This document shows positions 1-8,178 of a DNA stretch of 42,119 bases, piece after piece. The DNA comes from Candidatus Brevibacterium intestinavium (GTDB lineage: Bacteria; Actinomycetota; Actinomycetes; Actinomycetales; Brevibacteriaceae): the NCBI GenBank assembly GCA_019117545.1, contig DWZN01000230.1:1-42119 (forward strand). The letters run 5' to 3'. The position numbers and the translations under genes were made by a program. Numbering within the stretch: the stretch's first letter is position 1; each line of letters opens with the position of its first letter. The notes under the pieces are model-generated. The model made no database searches. It was not told the origin of the DNA and worked only from the letters and a program-made list of their open reading frames with translations.

Positions 1-302
1 CTCGCCGACGGCCTGATACGGCCGACGGCTCGCTCTGCGACACAGAGCTCTGTATGCAAACAGAGCTTCCAGTCGTAGGTCGAGCCGTCGCCGTTTCAGG
101 AGCGCGAAGTCACTCCGTTCGAGCGGTCCTCGCCCCCTGAGACAGCCGTTGCCCGAGCAGCCGCTGACCGAGCCGCGAACCGTCGCTGATCGAGCCGCCG
201 AACCATCGCTGACCGAGTCGTCGAACGCCCGAGTCGTCGAACGGCAGGGGTTCGGCCCCGGCCGCGGGCGACACCGCACTGGCCAGAGCCGACTTGCTGC
301 GG
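1..302. other. Non-coding stretch beyond the ccsB repeat array
   Basis: I see no credible gene here; the short open frames have no recognisable product and look like by-products of high GC. It contains a perfect 12-bp palindrome ACAGAGCTCTGT at 42-53, whose left half recurs at 60-67. It also holds a degenerate tandem array at about 163-246 built on a GCTGACCGAG-CCGCGAACC-like unit of about 22-23 bp. The whole stretch looks like repeat-derived spacer DNA between ccsB and whatever lies left of the window. Confidence 0.5.
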
Positions 303-447
303 TCCGCCCCCTCTCAAGCGAGTCCGGGGTACCTGCTCCCTCGCAGCCGAGTCCGGGGTACCTGCCCCCTCTCAACCGATTCCGGAGTGTCCGACACCTC
401 TCGGCCGACGCCGGAGTGTCCGACTCCCCTCAGTCGAGTCCGGAGTA
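303..447 (-). repeat. Five 29-bp degenerate tandem repeats spanning the ccsB stop
   Basis: Read on the minus strand, five back-to-back 29-nt units occur at 447-419, 418-390, 389-361, 360-332 and 331-303. Each begins (T/C)AC(T/C)CCGG and continues with a TCG-containing segment and a GAG(A/G)GG-type segment. The first unit includes the last codons and TGA stop of ccsB (tyrosine, serine, glycine, leucine, aspartate, stop). The other four are therefore imperfect copies of the gene's 3' end placed beyond the stop. Units are contiguous, so this is not a CRISPR array. Because 29 is not a multiple of 3, gaining or losing a unit after the stop would not extend the protein. Confidence 0.85.
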
Positions 448-1452
448 GGAGTGCAGGCCGTTGAAGTAGACGTTGACGACGGTGAAGTTGAAGACCACCG
501 AGGCGATGCCGATGAGGTTGAGCACCGCGACCTTCGTCGGACCCCAGCCGCGCGTGGCGCGAGCATGCAGGTAGGCGGCGTAGATGACCCACACGACGAA
601 GGTCCAGATCTCCTTCGAGTCCCAGCCCCAGTAGCGGCTCCAGGCCACCTCTGCCCAGATGGCACCGGCGATGAGGGTGAAGGTCCAGGTGATGAAGCCG
701 ACGGCCGCGATCGTGTAGGAGATCCGCTCGAGATCGGTGCTCGAGGGCAGCCGCTTCATGAAGCGCAGCCACTTCGGGTCCCTGTCCTCGTGGACGGTCT
801 TGAGGATCTGGAACAGAGCCAGCGCCGCGGAGATGAACAGCAGCGAGGTCGAGAGGATCGCGATCGGCACGTGGATGGCGATCCAGTACGAATCGAGCGC
901 CGGGATCAGCTTCGCCGCCGGGGTGTAGAAGACGGTGATCGCCAGCCCGAGGCTGAGCAGCACTCCCCCGGAGACGAAGGTGCCGAGGTAGCGCACGTCC
1001 TTCTTCAGGTTGACGACGAGGTAGACGATGACGGTGATCACCGTGGCCGTGAGGACGTATTCCATCATGTTGCCCCACGGCACGCGTGAGACGGACAGCG
1101 CGCGAGTGAGCACCGCCGCCGCGTGGAGCAGGACGGCCAGGACGAGCAGCGAGGTGCCGATGCGGGCCCCGCGGCGTCGGTTCCTCCGAGCGGAGGGAGC
1201 CGGGTCGGTGCCGGTCGCAGCGGCGGACTCATCGTCTCCGGGCCGGTCGAGGACCGCAGTCGTCGCGGTCTTCCGGTTGGTCCGACGCACGGAGCTGGCC
1301 TTGGCCGCGGTGCCGACGGAGGTCTGAGAGGTCTTGAGCTCCCGAGAGCCGAACAGGTCAAAGGCGTAGAAGATCATGGCGAAGGCGTAGACGATCATCG
1401 CCGAGATGATCAACTGGTTCGACCACATTGCGAGGTCAGTGTTGACGTCCAT
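430..1452 (-). CDS. ccsB: Cytochrome c biogenesis protein CcsB/CcsA (ResC-type)
   Basis: This 340-residue integral membrane protein is the heme-handling partner of ResB in system II cytochrome c maturation, where heme is exported and ligated to apocytochrome c on the outer face of the membrane. Several hydrophobic helices are visible. A tryptophan-rich WGWDSKEIWTF segment near residue 275 is the family's heme-binding WWD-type motif, and a nearby YAAYLHARATRGW segment carries a conserved His. An IHVPIAILS segment carries another His. Residues of about 55-105 form a charged cytoplasmic insert rich in Ala, Arg and Asp. The ATG at 1452 is preceded by a GGAGG-like site. It is the last gene of the heme/cytochrome block, but a 120-nt gap with a palindrome separates it from resB, so it may have its own promoter. 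Its 3' end runs into the 29-bp repeat array. Confidence 0.93.
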   Translation of the reverse strand: MDVNTDLAMWSNQLIISAMIVYAFAMIFYAFDLFGSRELKTSQTSVGTAAKASSVRRTNRKTATTAVLDRPGDDESAAATGTDPAPSARRNRRRGARIGTSLLVLAVLLHAAAVLTRALSVSRVPWGNMMEYVLTATVITVIVYLVVNLKKDVRYLGTFVSGGVLLSLGLAITVFYTPAAKLIPALDSYWIAIHVPIAILSTSLLFISAALALFQILKTVHEDRDPKWLRFMKRLPSSTDLERISYTIAAVGFITWTFTLIAGAIWAEVAWSRYWGWDSKEIWTFVVWVIYAAYLHARATRGWGPTKVAVLNLIGIASVVFNFTVVNVYFNGLHSYSGLD

Positions 1453-1547
1453 TCATCCTCCGCACCTCAGGTGCTCTCAAATCGCTAGCTGTCAGTATCG
1501 CTGTGCACAGGCCCGTTCGAGGCTTCGGGACTCGCACACCGCGGCCA

Positions 1548-1564
1548 TTCTACTCTGCGTAGTA
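1548..1564. promoter_or_regulatory. CTAC-N5-GTAG inverted repeat upstream of ccsB
   Basis: The 17-bp element TTCTACTCTGCGTAGTA (plus strand) has 6-nt arms with one mismatch around TCTGC. It sits in the resB-ccsB gap, 96-112 nt upstream of the ccsB start. On the minus strand its right half reads GTAGAATG, which contains a TAGAAT -10-like hexamer. A near-identical element lies before the universal stress protein gene at 33768-33784. The architecture resembles operators of BlaI/CopY-type winged-helix repressors, but that family assignment is an inference. Confidence 0.45.
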
Positions 1565-1572
1565 GCTTTGGC

Positions 1573-3276
1573 TCATCTTTCCTTCTCGCCATCGTCCCGA
1601 TCCTCGTCGGGTTCGGGGTCTCGCAGCTGTTTGACCAGGTCGGCGACCGCTCGCTCGACCATCGGGTCCTCACCGCGGGCGAGCGCGGCCACCTCGGCGT
1701 CACCGCCCCTGATCCGCACCCACACGCGACGTCGCGGGACGAACAGGGACAGGCCGAGGCCCGCCAGGACCAGGACCGCGCTGATGAGCATCAGCCCCTG
1801 TGTCGGGTCCTGCGAGATGTCGACGGCGATGTACTTCTTCACCCCGTCGAAGGTCACCGAACCGCCGCCCGGCAGCTCCTGGGTCTCCCCCTCGGCGAGT
1901 TGGATGATCAGCGGATTGCCCGCGTCATCGGTCATCTCGGTCATCTCATCGGCATCGAGGGAGTACACCGACTGCGGGACTCCGGAGTCGAGGCCGAGAT
2001 CACCGGTGTACCCGCTCATCACGAGGTAGGGGTTGCGCAGCTCGGCGAAGCTCGAGACGAGGTCGCCGTCTTCGTTCTGTGCGGCCGTGGGCAGGAAGAC
2101 CCCGACGAAGCCCATCTGGGTTCCGGCCGAGTCCGGGACCTTGATGACTCCCTCCGAGGTGTAGCCGGGGTCGCCGTCGTCGGGGACGAACACCTGCGGT
2201 CCGGACTGGACGATGTTGCCCTGCGCATCACGGATGGTCACCTCGGGCGCGTAGCCGTTGCCGGTGAGGTAGACGCCGACGCCGGCGACACGGACGGGTT
2301 CGTTGACCTTGAGCGTGTGCGTCTCGTCCTCGCCGTTGGCCGTGGTGGTGACCTGCGCGTCGAAGCTGCGCGGCTGACCGAACTGGTTGCCCGCGGCCTG
2401 ATCGTCGAAGGTCGAGGTGAAGCGGTCGAGCTTGAGCCGGAAATCCGGCAGATTGTCGGCATCGTAGTAGGAGCCGGGTTCGAACGAATCATACGAGACC
2501 AGCGAGTTCGTGAACGTGTCCCCTTCGACGAGGATGCGCTGCCCCTCGTAGCCGAAGAGGGACCCGATGGCCATCGTCAGCGTCGCCATGAGCAGTGCGA
2601 TGTGGAAGACGAGGTTGCCCGTCTCGCGCAGGTAGCCGCGTTCGGCGGCGATGTGGTCGGCCTGCCGGTTGATCCGGTAGCCGGACTTCTTCAGCCGTGC
2701 CTCGGCGGCATCGAGGAAAGCTTCATCTGCGGCCTCTCGCGACCGGTTCTCCCCCTGCGCCGAGGTGAAGCTCGCGTAGCCGGGCATCCGACTCAGTCGC
2801 CGCGGCGCCTTCGGCGGCACCGAGCGCATCGCCTTCCAGTGCTGCTTCGTGCGGGGAATGATGCAGCCGACGAGGGAGATCATCAGCAGCAGGTAGATCG
2901 CGGAGAACCAGACCGAGGAGTAGACGTCGAACATCTGTATGGCGTCGAGGAATCGTCCCCAAGCGCCGTTGTTCTCCAGGAAGGTATTCACCCGGCCCGG
3001 GTCCTGGATGCGTTGGGGCAGCAGCGATCCGGGGATCGCGGCGAGCGCGAGCACGAGCAGCAGGATGAGCGCCACGCGCATCGTCGTCAGCTGTGTCCAG
3101 GCCCAGCGGCACATGCCCCAGAAGCCCAGTTGGGGCTGGGACACGGTCGACTTCGCCGACTTCCCGGACTTCGCGCCGGACTTCGCCCCGGGCTTCGTCG
3201 ATTTGCCGGACTTCGCCGCAGACTTCGAGCCCGATTCCGTCGGTGCCGTCTCGACGTCTTCGGTCTTGCGCTCCAC
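1573..3276 (-). CDS. resB: Cytochrome c biogenesis protein ResB
   Basis: ResB (567 residues) forms the system II heme-export and cytochrome c synthase complex with CcsB. The chosen start is the GTG at 3276-3274, whose first base is the last base of the ccdA TAG stop (1-nt overlap); the longer frame reaching 3420 would run through ccdA. Residues of about 10-45 are a Lys/Ser/Gly/Ala-rich basic tail with repeated KSG units. Two or three transmembrane helices follow (MRVALILLLVLALAAIPGS; VWFSAIYLLLMISLVGCI; LVFHIALLMATLTMAIGS), then a large extracytoplasmic domain and a last helix (LMLISAVLVLAGLGLSLFV) before a cytoplasmic tail. This is the usual ResB topology. It is translationally coupled to ccdA. 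Confidence 0.93.
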   Translation of the reverse strand: MERKTEDVETAPTESGSKSAAKSGKSTKPGAKSGAKSGKSAKSTVSQPQLGFWGMCRWAWTQLTTMRVALILLLVLALAAIPGSLLPQRIQDPGRVNTFLENNGAWGRFLDAIQMFDVYSSVWFSAIYLLLMISLVGCIIPRTKQHWKAMRSVPPKAPRRLSRMPGYASFTSAQGENRSREAADEAFLDAAEARLKKSGYRINRQADHIAAERGYLRETGNLVFHIALLMATLTMAIGSLFGYEGQRILVEGDTFTNSLVSYDSFEPGSYYDADNLPDFRLKLDRFTSTFDDQAAGNQFGQPRSFDAQVTTTANGEDETHTLKVNEPVRVAGVGVYLTGNGYAPEVTIRDAQGNIVQSGPQVFVPDDGDPGYTSEGVIKVPDSAGTQMGFVGVFLPTAAQNEDGDLVSSFAELRNPYLVMSGYTGDLGLDSGVPQSVYSLDADEMTEMTDDAGNPLIIQLAEGETQELPGGGSVTFDGVKKYIAVDISQDPTQGLMLISAVLVLAGLGLSLFVPRRRVWVRIRGGDAEVAALARGEDPMVERAVADLVKQLRDPEPDEDRDDGEKER

Positions 3277-4040
3277 TAGATCACCACTTCGAATCCGTTG
3301 ATCACACCTTGCAGGGAGGTCATCCACATATTCCAGACGCCGCTGGCCATGAGCACGCCGAGGACGATGAGCATGATGCCGCCGGCGCGCACGATCGCGC
3401 TCTGGTGCCTGCGCACCCACCCGAGCCGCCCGGCGCCCTTGTGGATGGCCACCGCCAGCAGGATGAACGGGATGCCCAAGCCCAGACAGTAGACGAAGGC
3501 CAGCAGGGCTCCGCGCCAGATCATCCCGTCACCGCCGAAGCTCACGGACATGGTCAGCACCGCCGACAGGGTCGGTCCCACGCAGGGAGCCCAGCCGAGG
3601 GCGAAGGTCGCCCCGAGCACCGGGGCGCCCCAGAGTCCCGCCTTCGGGCGGGCCCGGATCCGGTGTTCGCGCTGCAGCAGCCCGAATCCGCCCATGAACA
3701 CGAAGCCGGCGATGATGACGACGATGCCGAGGATGCGGATGATCAGCGACTGCCATTGGGAGAACAGAGCCCCCAGCGCGGAGAAGCTGGTTCCCAGCAG
3801 GACGAAGACGACGGTGAATCCGAGCACGAACAGGCTGATGCCCAGCACGACCCGCCAGGTCTGTTTGTCCCTGAGCGAGGATCCGGACAGTCCGGTGACG
3901 TACCCGACGTAGCCGGGCACCAGCGGCAGCACGCACGGAGAGGCGAAGGACACCAGGCCCGCCAGCGCCGCTGCCCCGGCCGCCAGCAGCAGCGGACCGG
4001 ACAGCACGGTCTGGGCGAATTCCGCCCCGATCCCACTCAC
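3276..4040 (-). CDS. ccdA: Cytochrome c biogenesis protein CcdA (thiol-disulfide electron carrier)
   Basis: This 254-residue membrane protein moves reducing equivalents from cytoplasmic thioredoxin across the membrane to the extracytoplasmic thioredoxin-like protein that reduces apocytochrome c cysteines. The conserved segment GLVSFASPCVLPLVPGYVGYV near the N-terminus carries the first redox Cys. The LGWAPCVGPTLSAVL segment in the second half carries the second. Several further hydrophobic helices are visible and the length is normal for the family. The start is GTG at 4040, and GTGA overlaps the TGA stop of the upstream TlpA-like gene by 4 nt. The resB start overlaps its own stop by 1 nt. 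Confidence 0.94.
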   Translation of the reverse strand: MSGIGAEFAQTVLSGPLLLAAGAAALAGLVSFASPCVLPLVPGYVGYVTGLSGSSLRDKQTWRVVLGISLFVLGFTVVFVLLGTSFSALGALFSQWQSLIIRILGIVVIIAGFVFMGGFGLLQREHRIRARPKAGLWGAPVLGATFALGWAPCVGPTLSAVLTMSVSFGGDGMIWRGALLAFVYCLGLGIPFILLAVAIHKGAGRLGWVRRHQSAIVRAGGIMLIVLGVLMASGVWNMWMTSLQGVINGFEVVI

Positions 4041-4636
4041 TCGGCCCGCACGTCCTCGATGAGTCCCTTGAGCGTCGACGCGTCGACCTCACCGACGACC
4101 CGGGCGGCGGCACGGCCTTCGGTGTCGAGCACCACCGTCGAGGGGGTCGCCTGCGGGGGCAGGACGCCCGAGAGCAGGGAGACCATATCGCCGTTGGTGT
4201 CGAGCATGTTCGGATACGGAATCTGGTAGTTGTTGATGAAGGCATTGGCCGCGGCCGCCTGGTCGCGCACATTGACGCCGATGAACTGGGCCTTGTCACC
4301 GAAGCTCTCCGACACCGACTTCAGGTCCGGAGCCTCCTTCCGGCACGGCGGGCAGGCCGCGTACCAGAGGTTGATGACCACGGGCGTCGGGCGCAGATCG
4401 GCCAGGGACATCGACTCACCGTCGATGGTCTCGAAGTCCAGCTCCAGGGGCTCGCCGCGGTCTTCCACGGCCACCTGGGAGACCACGCCCGATCCGGACA
4501 CGTAGCCCTGATCGGACCCGGCCTGATCGGCCAGTTCGTCGTTCTCGCTGCAGGCGCCGAGGGCCAGGGTCGTACCGGCGGCGAAGACCGCGGTGAAGAG
4601 GGTGCGGCGGTTCAGCGGGCGGCGACCGGCCCTCAT
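4037..4636 (-). CDS. TlpA/ResA-family thiol-disulfide lipoprotein
   Basis: This is a 199-residue extracytoplasmic thioredoxin-like protein. The N-terminus has a basic stretch (RRPLNRRTLF), a hydrophobic core and an LGAC lipobox at residues 26-29, so Cys29 is the predicted lipidated residue. The double Arg also leaves twin-arginine export possible. The redox centre WYAACPPCRKEAP places CPPC at residues 95-98, and a PPQATPSTVVLD segment provides the cis-Pro. Next to ccdA and resB, it is best read as the ResA-type reductant for the CXXCH cysteines of apocytochrome c. Its ATG overlaps the upstream histidine phosphatase stop as ATGA, and its own stop overlaps the ccdA GTG. Confidence 0.9.
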   Translation of the reverse strand: MRAGRRPLNRRTLFTAVFAAGTTLALGACSENDELADQAGSDQGYVSGSGVVSQVAVEDRGEPLELDFETIDGESMSLADLRPTPVVINLWYAACPPCRKEAPDLKSVSESFGDKAQFIGVNVRDQAAAANAFINNYQIPYPNMLDTNGDMVSLLSGVLPPQATPSTVVLDTEGRAAARVVGEVDASTLKGLIEDVRAE

Positions 4637-5274
4637 GCTCCTGCCACCGTGGTCCCGGGTTGCAGATCAGCGCAGATGCTCTCGTAACTCACGGATACCA
4701 GTGTGGACGAGCCGAATGTGAAACTGGTGATAGAAGCCAGATCACATTCCCGGCGCCGGGGGTCGTGGACGAGCGAGCGCCCCTCCCCCGACAGCCGGGT
4801 CATCCAGATCGGCAGCTGGTGCGAGACGATGACGCCCTCGGCCTCGGGCCCGTACCGGGCCAGTTTGGTCCGCAGGCTGGCCATCGCGGCTCGCATGCGC
4901 AGCACGATCTGTCGGTACGGTTCGCCCCAGGACGGGGTCAGCGGGTTGTACAGGCGCAGGAGGTTCCTCGGTTCGGCCAGCCGACGCACACCCAGCTTCT
5001 GCCCCTCGAACGAGTTCGCGGCCTCGATCACCCGGTCATCGGTGAACACCGGAAGCTCGAGCGCCTCGGCCAGCGGTTCGACCGTCTGCTGGGTCCGCAG
5101 CAGCGGTGAGGCGACGAGTTCGACCGGGGCCGTGTCCGCCGTCGAGAAGTGCTTCGCGACCCGGGCGGCCATCTCATGGCCGCGCTCGGTCAGACCGAAA
5201 TGCGGCAGACGTCCGTACAGCACCCCCTCGGGGTTGTCGACCTCGCCGTGCCTGACCAGGTGGATCGTGGTCAT
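4633..5274 (-). CDS. Histidine phosphatase (phosphoglycerate mutase-like) family protein
   Basis: The product has 213 residues. The N-terminal [21 protein letters not shown] matches the RHG signature whose His is phosphorylated. The [17 protein letters not shown] segment supplies the conserved Arg, and [14 protein letters not shown] supplies the second catalytic His. The substrate is unknown; family members range from phosphoglycerate mutases to broad phosphatases. It sits between hemL and the TlpA-like gene with 4-nt ATGA overlaps on both sides, the same position as the Rv0525-type gene in mycobacteria. A link to heme or cytochrome c formation is guilt by association only. Confidence 0.85.
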   Translation of the reverse strand: MTTIHLVRHGEVDNPEGVLYGRLPHFGLTERGHEMAARVAKHFSTADTAPVELVASPLLRTQQTVEPLAEALELPVFTDDRVIEAANSFEGQKLGVRRLAEPRNLLRLYNPLTPSWGEPYRQIVLRMRAAMASLRTKLARYGPEAEGVIVSHQLPIWMTRLSGEGRSLVHDPRRRECDLASITSFTFGSSTLVSVSYESICADLQPGTTVAGA

Positions 5275-6632
5275 GCCTGCGCCTTTCCCGCCTCCGGCAC
5301 CGCGGCCGCGGCCTTCGCCGCCGCGGGCAGAGCGGTCACGATCCGGTCGAGGATCTCATCGGTGTGGGCGTAGGACAGGAACCAGGCCTCGAAGGCGCTC
5401 GGCGGCATGTGGATGCCCTGATCGAGCATGGCGTTGAAGAACGCCGAGTACCGGTCGACGTTCTGTCCGCGCGCCTGTTCGTAGTTCGTCACCTCCGTGT
5501 CGGTGAAGAAGACCGAGAACATCGAATTCGCGGACTGGATGACGTGGGCGACGCCTTCGGCCTCCAGACTCGCTGCGACGGCCGATCGCAGGATGTCCGC
5601 CGCCCGTCCTATGTGCGAGTACACGTCGAGTTCGGTGGTGAGCTTGAGCGTGGTCAGTCCGGCGGCGGTGGCCACGGGATTGCCCGACAGCGTTCCCGCC
5701 TGGTAGACGGGGCCGGCCGGGGCCAACTGGGCCATGACATCGGCACGTCCGCCGAAGGCCGCGGCGGGGAATCCGCCGCCCATGACCTTGCCGAAGGTGA
5801 ACAGGTCCGGTGCTCCCTCCGGGTAGCCGAGCCGATCGGCCTCATAGCCGTACCAGCCGGCTGCGGAGACGCGGAACCCGGTCATCACCTCGTCGCTGAT
5901 CATCAGCGCACCGTGGGCCTTGGTCAGACGGCGGATGGTGTTCGTGAAGCCCTCGCGCGGGGGCACGACGCCCATGTTCCCGGGGCTGGCCTCGGTGATG
6001 ACGCAGGCGATGTCATCACCGTGCTCGGCGAAGACGGCTTCGAGACCGGCGGCGTCGTTGTAGCCGACGACGATGGTGTCCTGCGCCTGCGCCCCGGTCA
6101 CGCCCGGGGTGTCGGGCAGAGAGAAGGTCGCCAGTCCGGACCCGGCCTGGGCCAGCAGCGAATCCACGTGGCCGTGGTAGCACCCGGCGAACTTCACGAC
6201 CTTCGACCGGCCCGTGTATCCGCGGGCCAGACGGATCGCGGACATGGTCGCCTCGGTGCCCGAGGACACGAGACGGACCTGGTCGACGGGGTCGACCCGG
6301 GACACGATCTCCTCGGCGAGTTCGACCTCACCGGTCGAGGGGGTGCCGAAGGAGAAGCCCTTGACGGCGGCTTCCTGCACGGCGGCGAGCACCTCGGGGC
6401 GCGAGTGGCCCAGGATCATCGGGCCCCAGGAGCCGATGAGGTCGATGTAGTCGTTGCCGTCGGCGTCACGCAGCCAGGCGCCGGTCGCCTCGGTGATGAA
6501 TCGGGGGGTGCCGCCGACGGCCTTGAACGCGCGGACCGGGGAGTTGACTCCGCCGGGGGTGACGGCCTCGGCGCGGGCGAAGAGTGCGGCGGACTGATCG
6601 GTGGGGTGTCCGTGCGTCGGTGCTGTCGTCAT
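5271..6632 (-). CDS. hemL: Glutamate-1-semialdehyde 2,1-aminomutase HemL
   Basis: HemL is a PLP enzyme that converts glutamate-1-semialdehyde to 5-aminolevulinate, completing the C5 route started by glutamyl-tRNA reductase. The 453-residue protein shows the class III aminotransferase features: [30 protein letters not shown]; the CYHGHVD segment; DEVMTGFR with the PLP Asp; and [12 protein letters not shown] with the Schiff-base Lys. The start at 6632 is preceded by AGAGGAGA. The frame extends upstream to 6803 but that would overlap the MarR gene and lacks family similarity. A 55-nt gap separates it from the MarR gene. The downstream phosphatase overlaps its stop by 4 nt. Confidence 0.96.
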   Translation of the reverse strand: MTTAPTHGHPTDQSAALFARAEAVTPGGVNSPVRAFKAVGGTPRFITEATGAWLRDADGNDYIDLIGSWGPMILGHSRPEVLAAVQEAAVKGFSFGTPSTGEVELAEEIVSRVDPVDQVRLVSSGTEATMSAIRLARGYTGRSKVVKFAGCYHGHVDSLLAQAGSGLATFSLPDTPGVTGAQAQDTIVVGYNDAAGLEAVFAEHGDDIACVITEASPGNMGVVPPREGFTNTIRRLTKAHGALMISDEVMTGFRVSAAGWYGYEADRLGYPEGAPDLFTFGKVMGGGFPAAAFGGRADVMAQLAPAGPVYQAGTLSGNPVATAAGLTTLKLTTELDVYSHIGRAADILRSAVAASLEAEGVAHVIQSANSMFSVFFTDTEVTNYEQARGQNVDRYSAFFNAMLDQGIHMPPSAFEAWFLSYAHTDEILDRIVTALPAAAKAAAAVPEAGKAQA

Positions 6633-6687
6633 GGGGTCTCCTCTGATTCTTCGCGGGATCGTGGTCGTGGAACGTGGCAGGGGCGGC

Positions 6688-7155
6688 TCAGGAGCCGTCG
6701 AGTTCGCGCAGATGGTCGTGGACCCTGGCGAAGATGCGACCCAGAGTCGCCATCTCCTCGGGTTCGAGCAGGTCGACGAGGTGGTCGCGGACACCGGCGA
6801 CATGGTCGGGGGCGACGGTGCGCAGCAGCTGCCAACCGGCCTCGGTCATCACACAGTTGACTCCGCGTCCGTCCTCGGCGATGGCCGAGCGTTCGAGCAG
6901 TCCTCTCTTCTCCATCCTCGCCACACTGTGGGTCAGACGCGACCGCGACATGGTCGTGTCGGTGGCCAGCAGCGCCATCCGCATGGTTCGGTCCTCGTGT
7001 TCGGACAGCCGAACGAGGATCTCGTACTCGGGCAGGCCGATGCCGTGCTTCTCGCGCAGCTCCTTGTCCAGCTGCGCGCTCAGCAGCTGGGAACCGCTGA
7101 GGTAGCTGCGCCACGCTCTCTGGTCCACGGCCGACAGCCAGCGGGGCTCAGTCAT
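6688..7155 (-). CDS. MarR-family transcriptional regulator inside the heme operon
   Basis: This 155-residue winged-helix protein starts at the ATG at 7155, which shares one base with the hemB TGA; a GTG one codon upstream is the alternative, and GGGAG sits about 6 nt upstream. The central segment ([49 protein letters not shown]) is the MarR helix-turn-helix, followed by the wing containing [14 protein letters not shown]. The ligand is unknown. Its place between hemB and hemL with translational coupling suggests co-expression with heme enzymes. Whether it regulates them or responds to heme, phenolics or oxidants cannot be seen from sequence. Confidence 0.88.
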   Translation of the reverse strand: MTEPRWLSAVDQRAWRSYLSGSQLLSAQLDKELREKHGIGLPEYEILVRLSEHEDRTMRMALLATDTTMSRSRLTHSVARMEKRGLLERSAIAEDGRGVNCVMTEAGWQLLRTVAPDHVAGVRDHLVDLLEPEEMATLGRIFARVHDHLRELDGS

Positions 7156-8177
7156 CACCGGCTCCCGGTCGCTGCGGTGCCCGCCCCCGCGGCCTCGGCC
7201 TGGAGCCTCTGGGCGACCTCGGTGGCCCAGTAGGTGAGGATCGCATCGGTGCCGGCGCGTTTGAAGGCGATGAGGGACTCCTCGATGGCCCGTTCGCGCT
7301 CGATCGCCCCGGCCGCGGCGGCGAATTCGATCATCGCGTACTCGCCGGAGACCTGGTAGGTCCAGACGGGCACAATGGATTCGCGGGCCACCTCGGCGAG
7401 GACGTCGAGGTAGGGCAGCCCGGGTTTGACCATGACGATGTCGGCGCCTTCGGCCAGGTCGAGCCCGAGCTCGCGCAGGGCCTCGCGACCGTTCGCGGGA
7501 TCCTGCTGGTAGGTCTTGCGATCGCCCTTGAGCTCGGAGTCCACGGCCTCCCGGAACGGGCCGTAGAAGGCCGAAGCGTACTTCGCGGTGTAGCCCATCA
7601 CGACGGTGTCGGTCAGCCCGGCGGCGTCGAGGGCCTCACGGCAGTAACCGACCTGACCGTCCATCATCCCCGACAGTCCGAGCACCTGGGCTCCGGCACG
7701 GGCCTGGGCCACAGCCATCGAGGCGTAGCGGTCGAGGGTGGCGTCGTTGTCGACTCCCCCGGCCGAGTCGAGGACTCCGCAGTGGCCGTGGGAGGTGAAT
7801 TCGTCGAGGCACAGATCGGCCATGACGACCGTGTCCTCGCCGAGGCGGTCGCTGAGCAGCGACAGCGCGCGGTTGAGGATGCCGTCGGGGTCATCGGCCT
7901 GGGAGCCCGTCTCGTCCTTGTGCTCGGGGATGCCGAAGAGCATGAGTCCGCCGACTCCGGCCGCCACGGCCTCCTCGGCCGCGGCCAGCAGGGACTCCAG
8001 CGTGTGCTGGACGACTCCCGGCATTCCCTCCAACGGGACCGGTTCGCTCAGGCCCTCCTTGACGAACATCGGCAGGATCAGCTCGGACGGGTGCAGCTGC
8101 ACTTCGGACACGAGCCTCCGCAGGGCCGGCGTCGAGCGCAGGCGGCGGGGGCGTGCGGATCCGGGAACCAGTGGCAT
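7155..8177 (-). CDS. hemB: Delta-aminolevulinic acid dehydratase (porphobilinogen synthase)
   Basis: HemB condenses two 5-aminolevulinates into porphobilinogen. The 340-residue protein shows [10 protein letters not shown] at the N-terminus, the metal-site segment [15 protein letters not shown], the Schiff-base segment [17 protein letters not shown] and [13 protein letters not shown]. The metal segment keeps the first and third Cys of zinc-type enzymes but has Asp at the second position, a mixed composition I recall from other actinobacteria. The start at 8177 comes after the hemD-fusion stop with a 1-nt spacer; an upstream in-frame extension to 8318 lies within that gene and was not used. The stop overlaps the MarR start. 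Confidence 0.96.
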   Translation of the reverse strand: MPLVPGSARPRRLRSTPALRRLVSEVQLHPSELILPMFVKEGLSEPVPLEGMPGVVQHTLESLLAAAEEAVAAGVGGLMLFGIPEHKDETGSQADDPDGILNRALSLLSDRLGEDTVVMADLCLDEFTSHGHCGVLDSAGGVDNDATLDRYASMAVAQARAGAQVLGLSGMMDGQVGYCREALDAAGLTDTVVMGYTAKYASAFYGPFREAVDSELKGDRKTYQQDPANGREALRELGLDLAEGADIVMVKPGLPYLDVLAEVARESIVPVWTYQVSGEYAMIEFAAAAGAIERERAIEESLIAFKRAGTDAILTYWATEVAQRLQAEAAGAGTAATGSR

Positions 8178-8178
8178 G

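Noticed and set aside
96-317. 73-codon frame on the minus strand left of ccsB
   Set aside because: Arg/Ala-rich translation without similarity, overlapping a degenerate repeat region; no ribosome site.
303-447. CRISPR array
   Set aside because: Units are directly adjacent with no spacers, are degenerate, and unit 1 lies inside ccsB; no cas genes are present.
3277-3420. Longer ResB start at 3420
   Set aside because: It would overlap most of the ccdA 3' end with non-family sequence. The GTG at 3276 sits exactly at the ccdA stop in the pattern seen throughout this operon.
8041-8178. Upstream in-frame extension of HemB to 8318
   Set aside because: The extension lies inside the hemD 3' end and adds Ser/Arg/Pro-rich sequence; family similarity starts at the ATG at 8177. 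The listed range is approximate.
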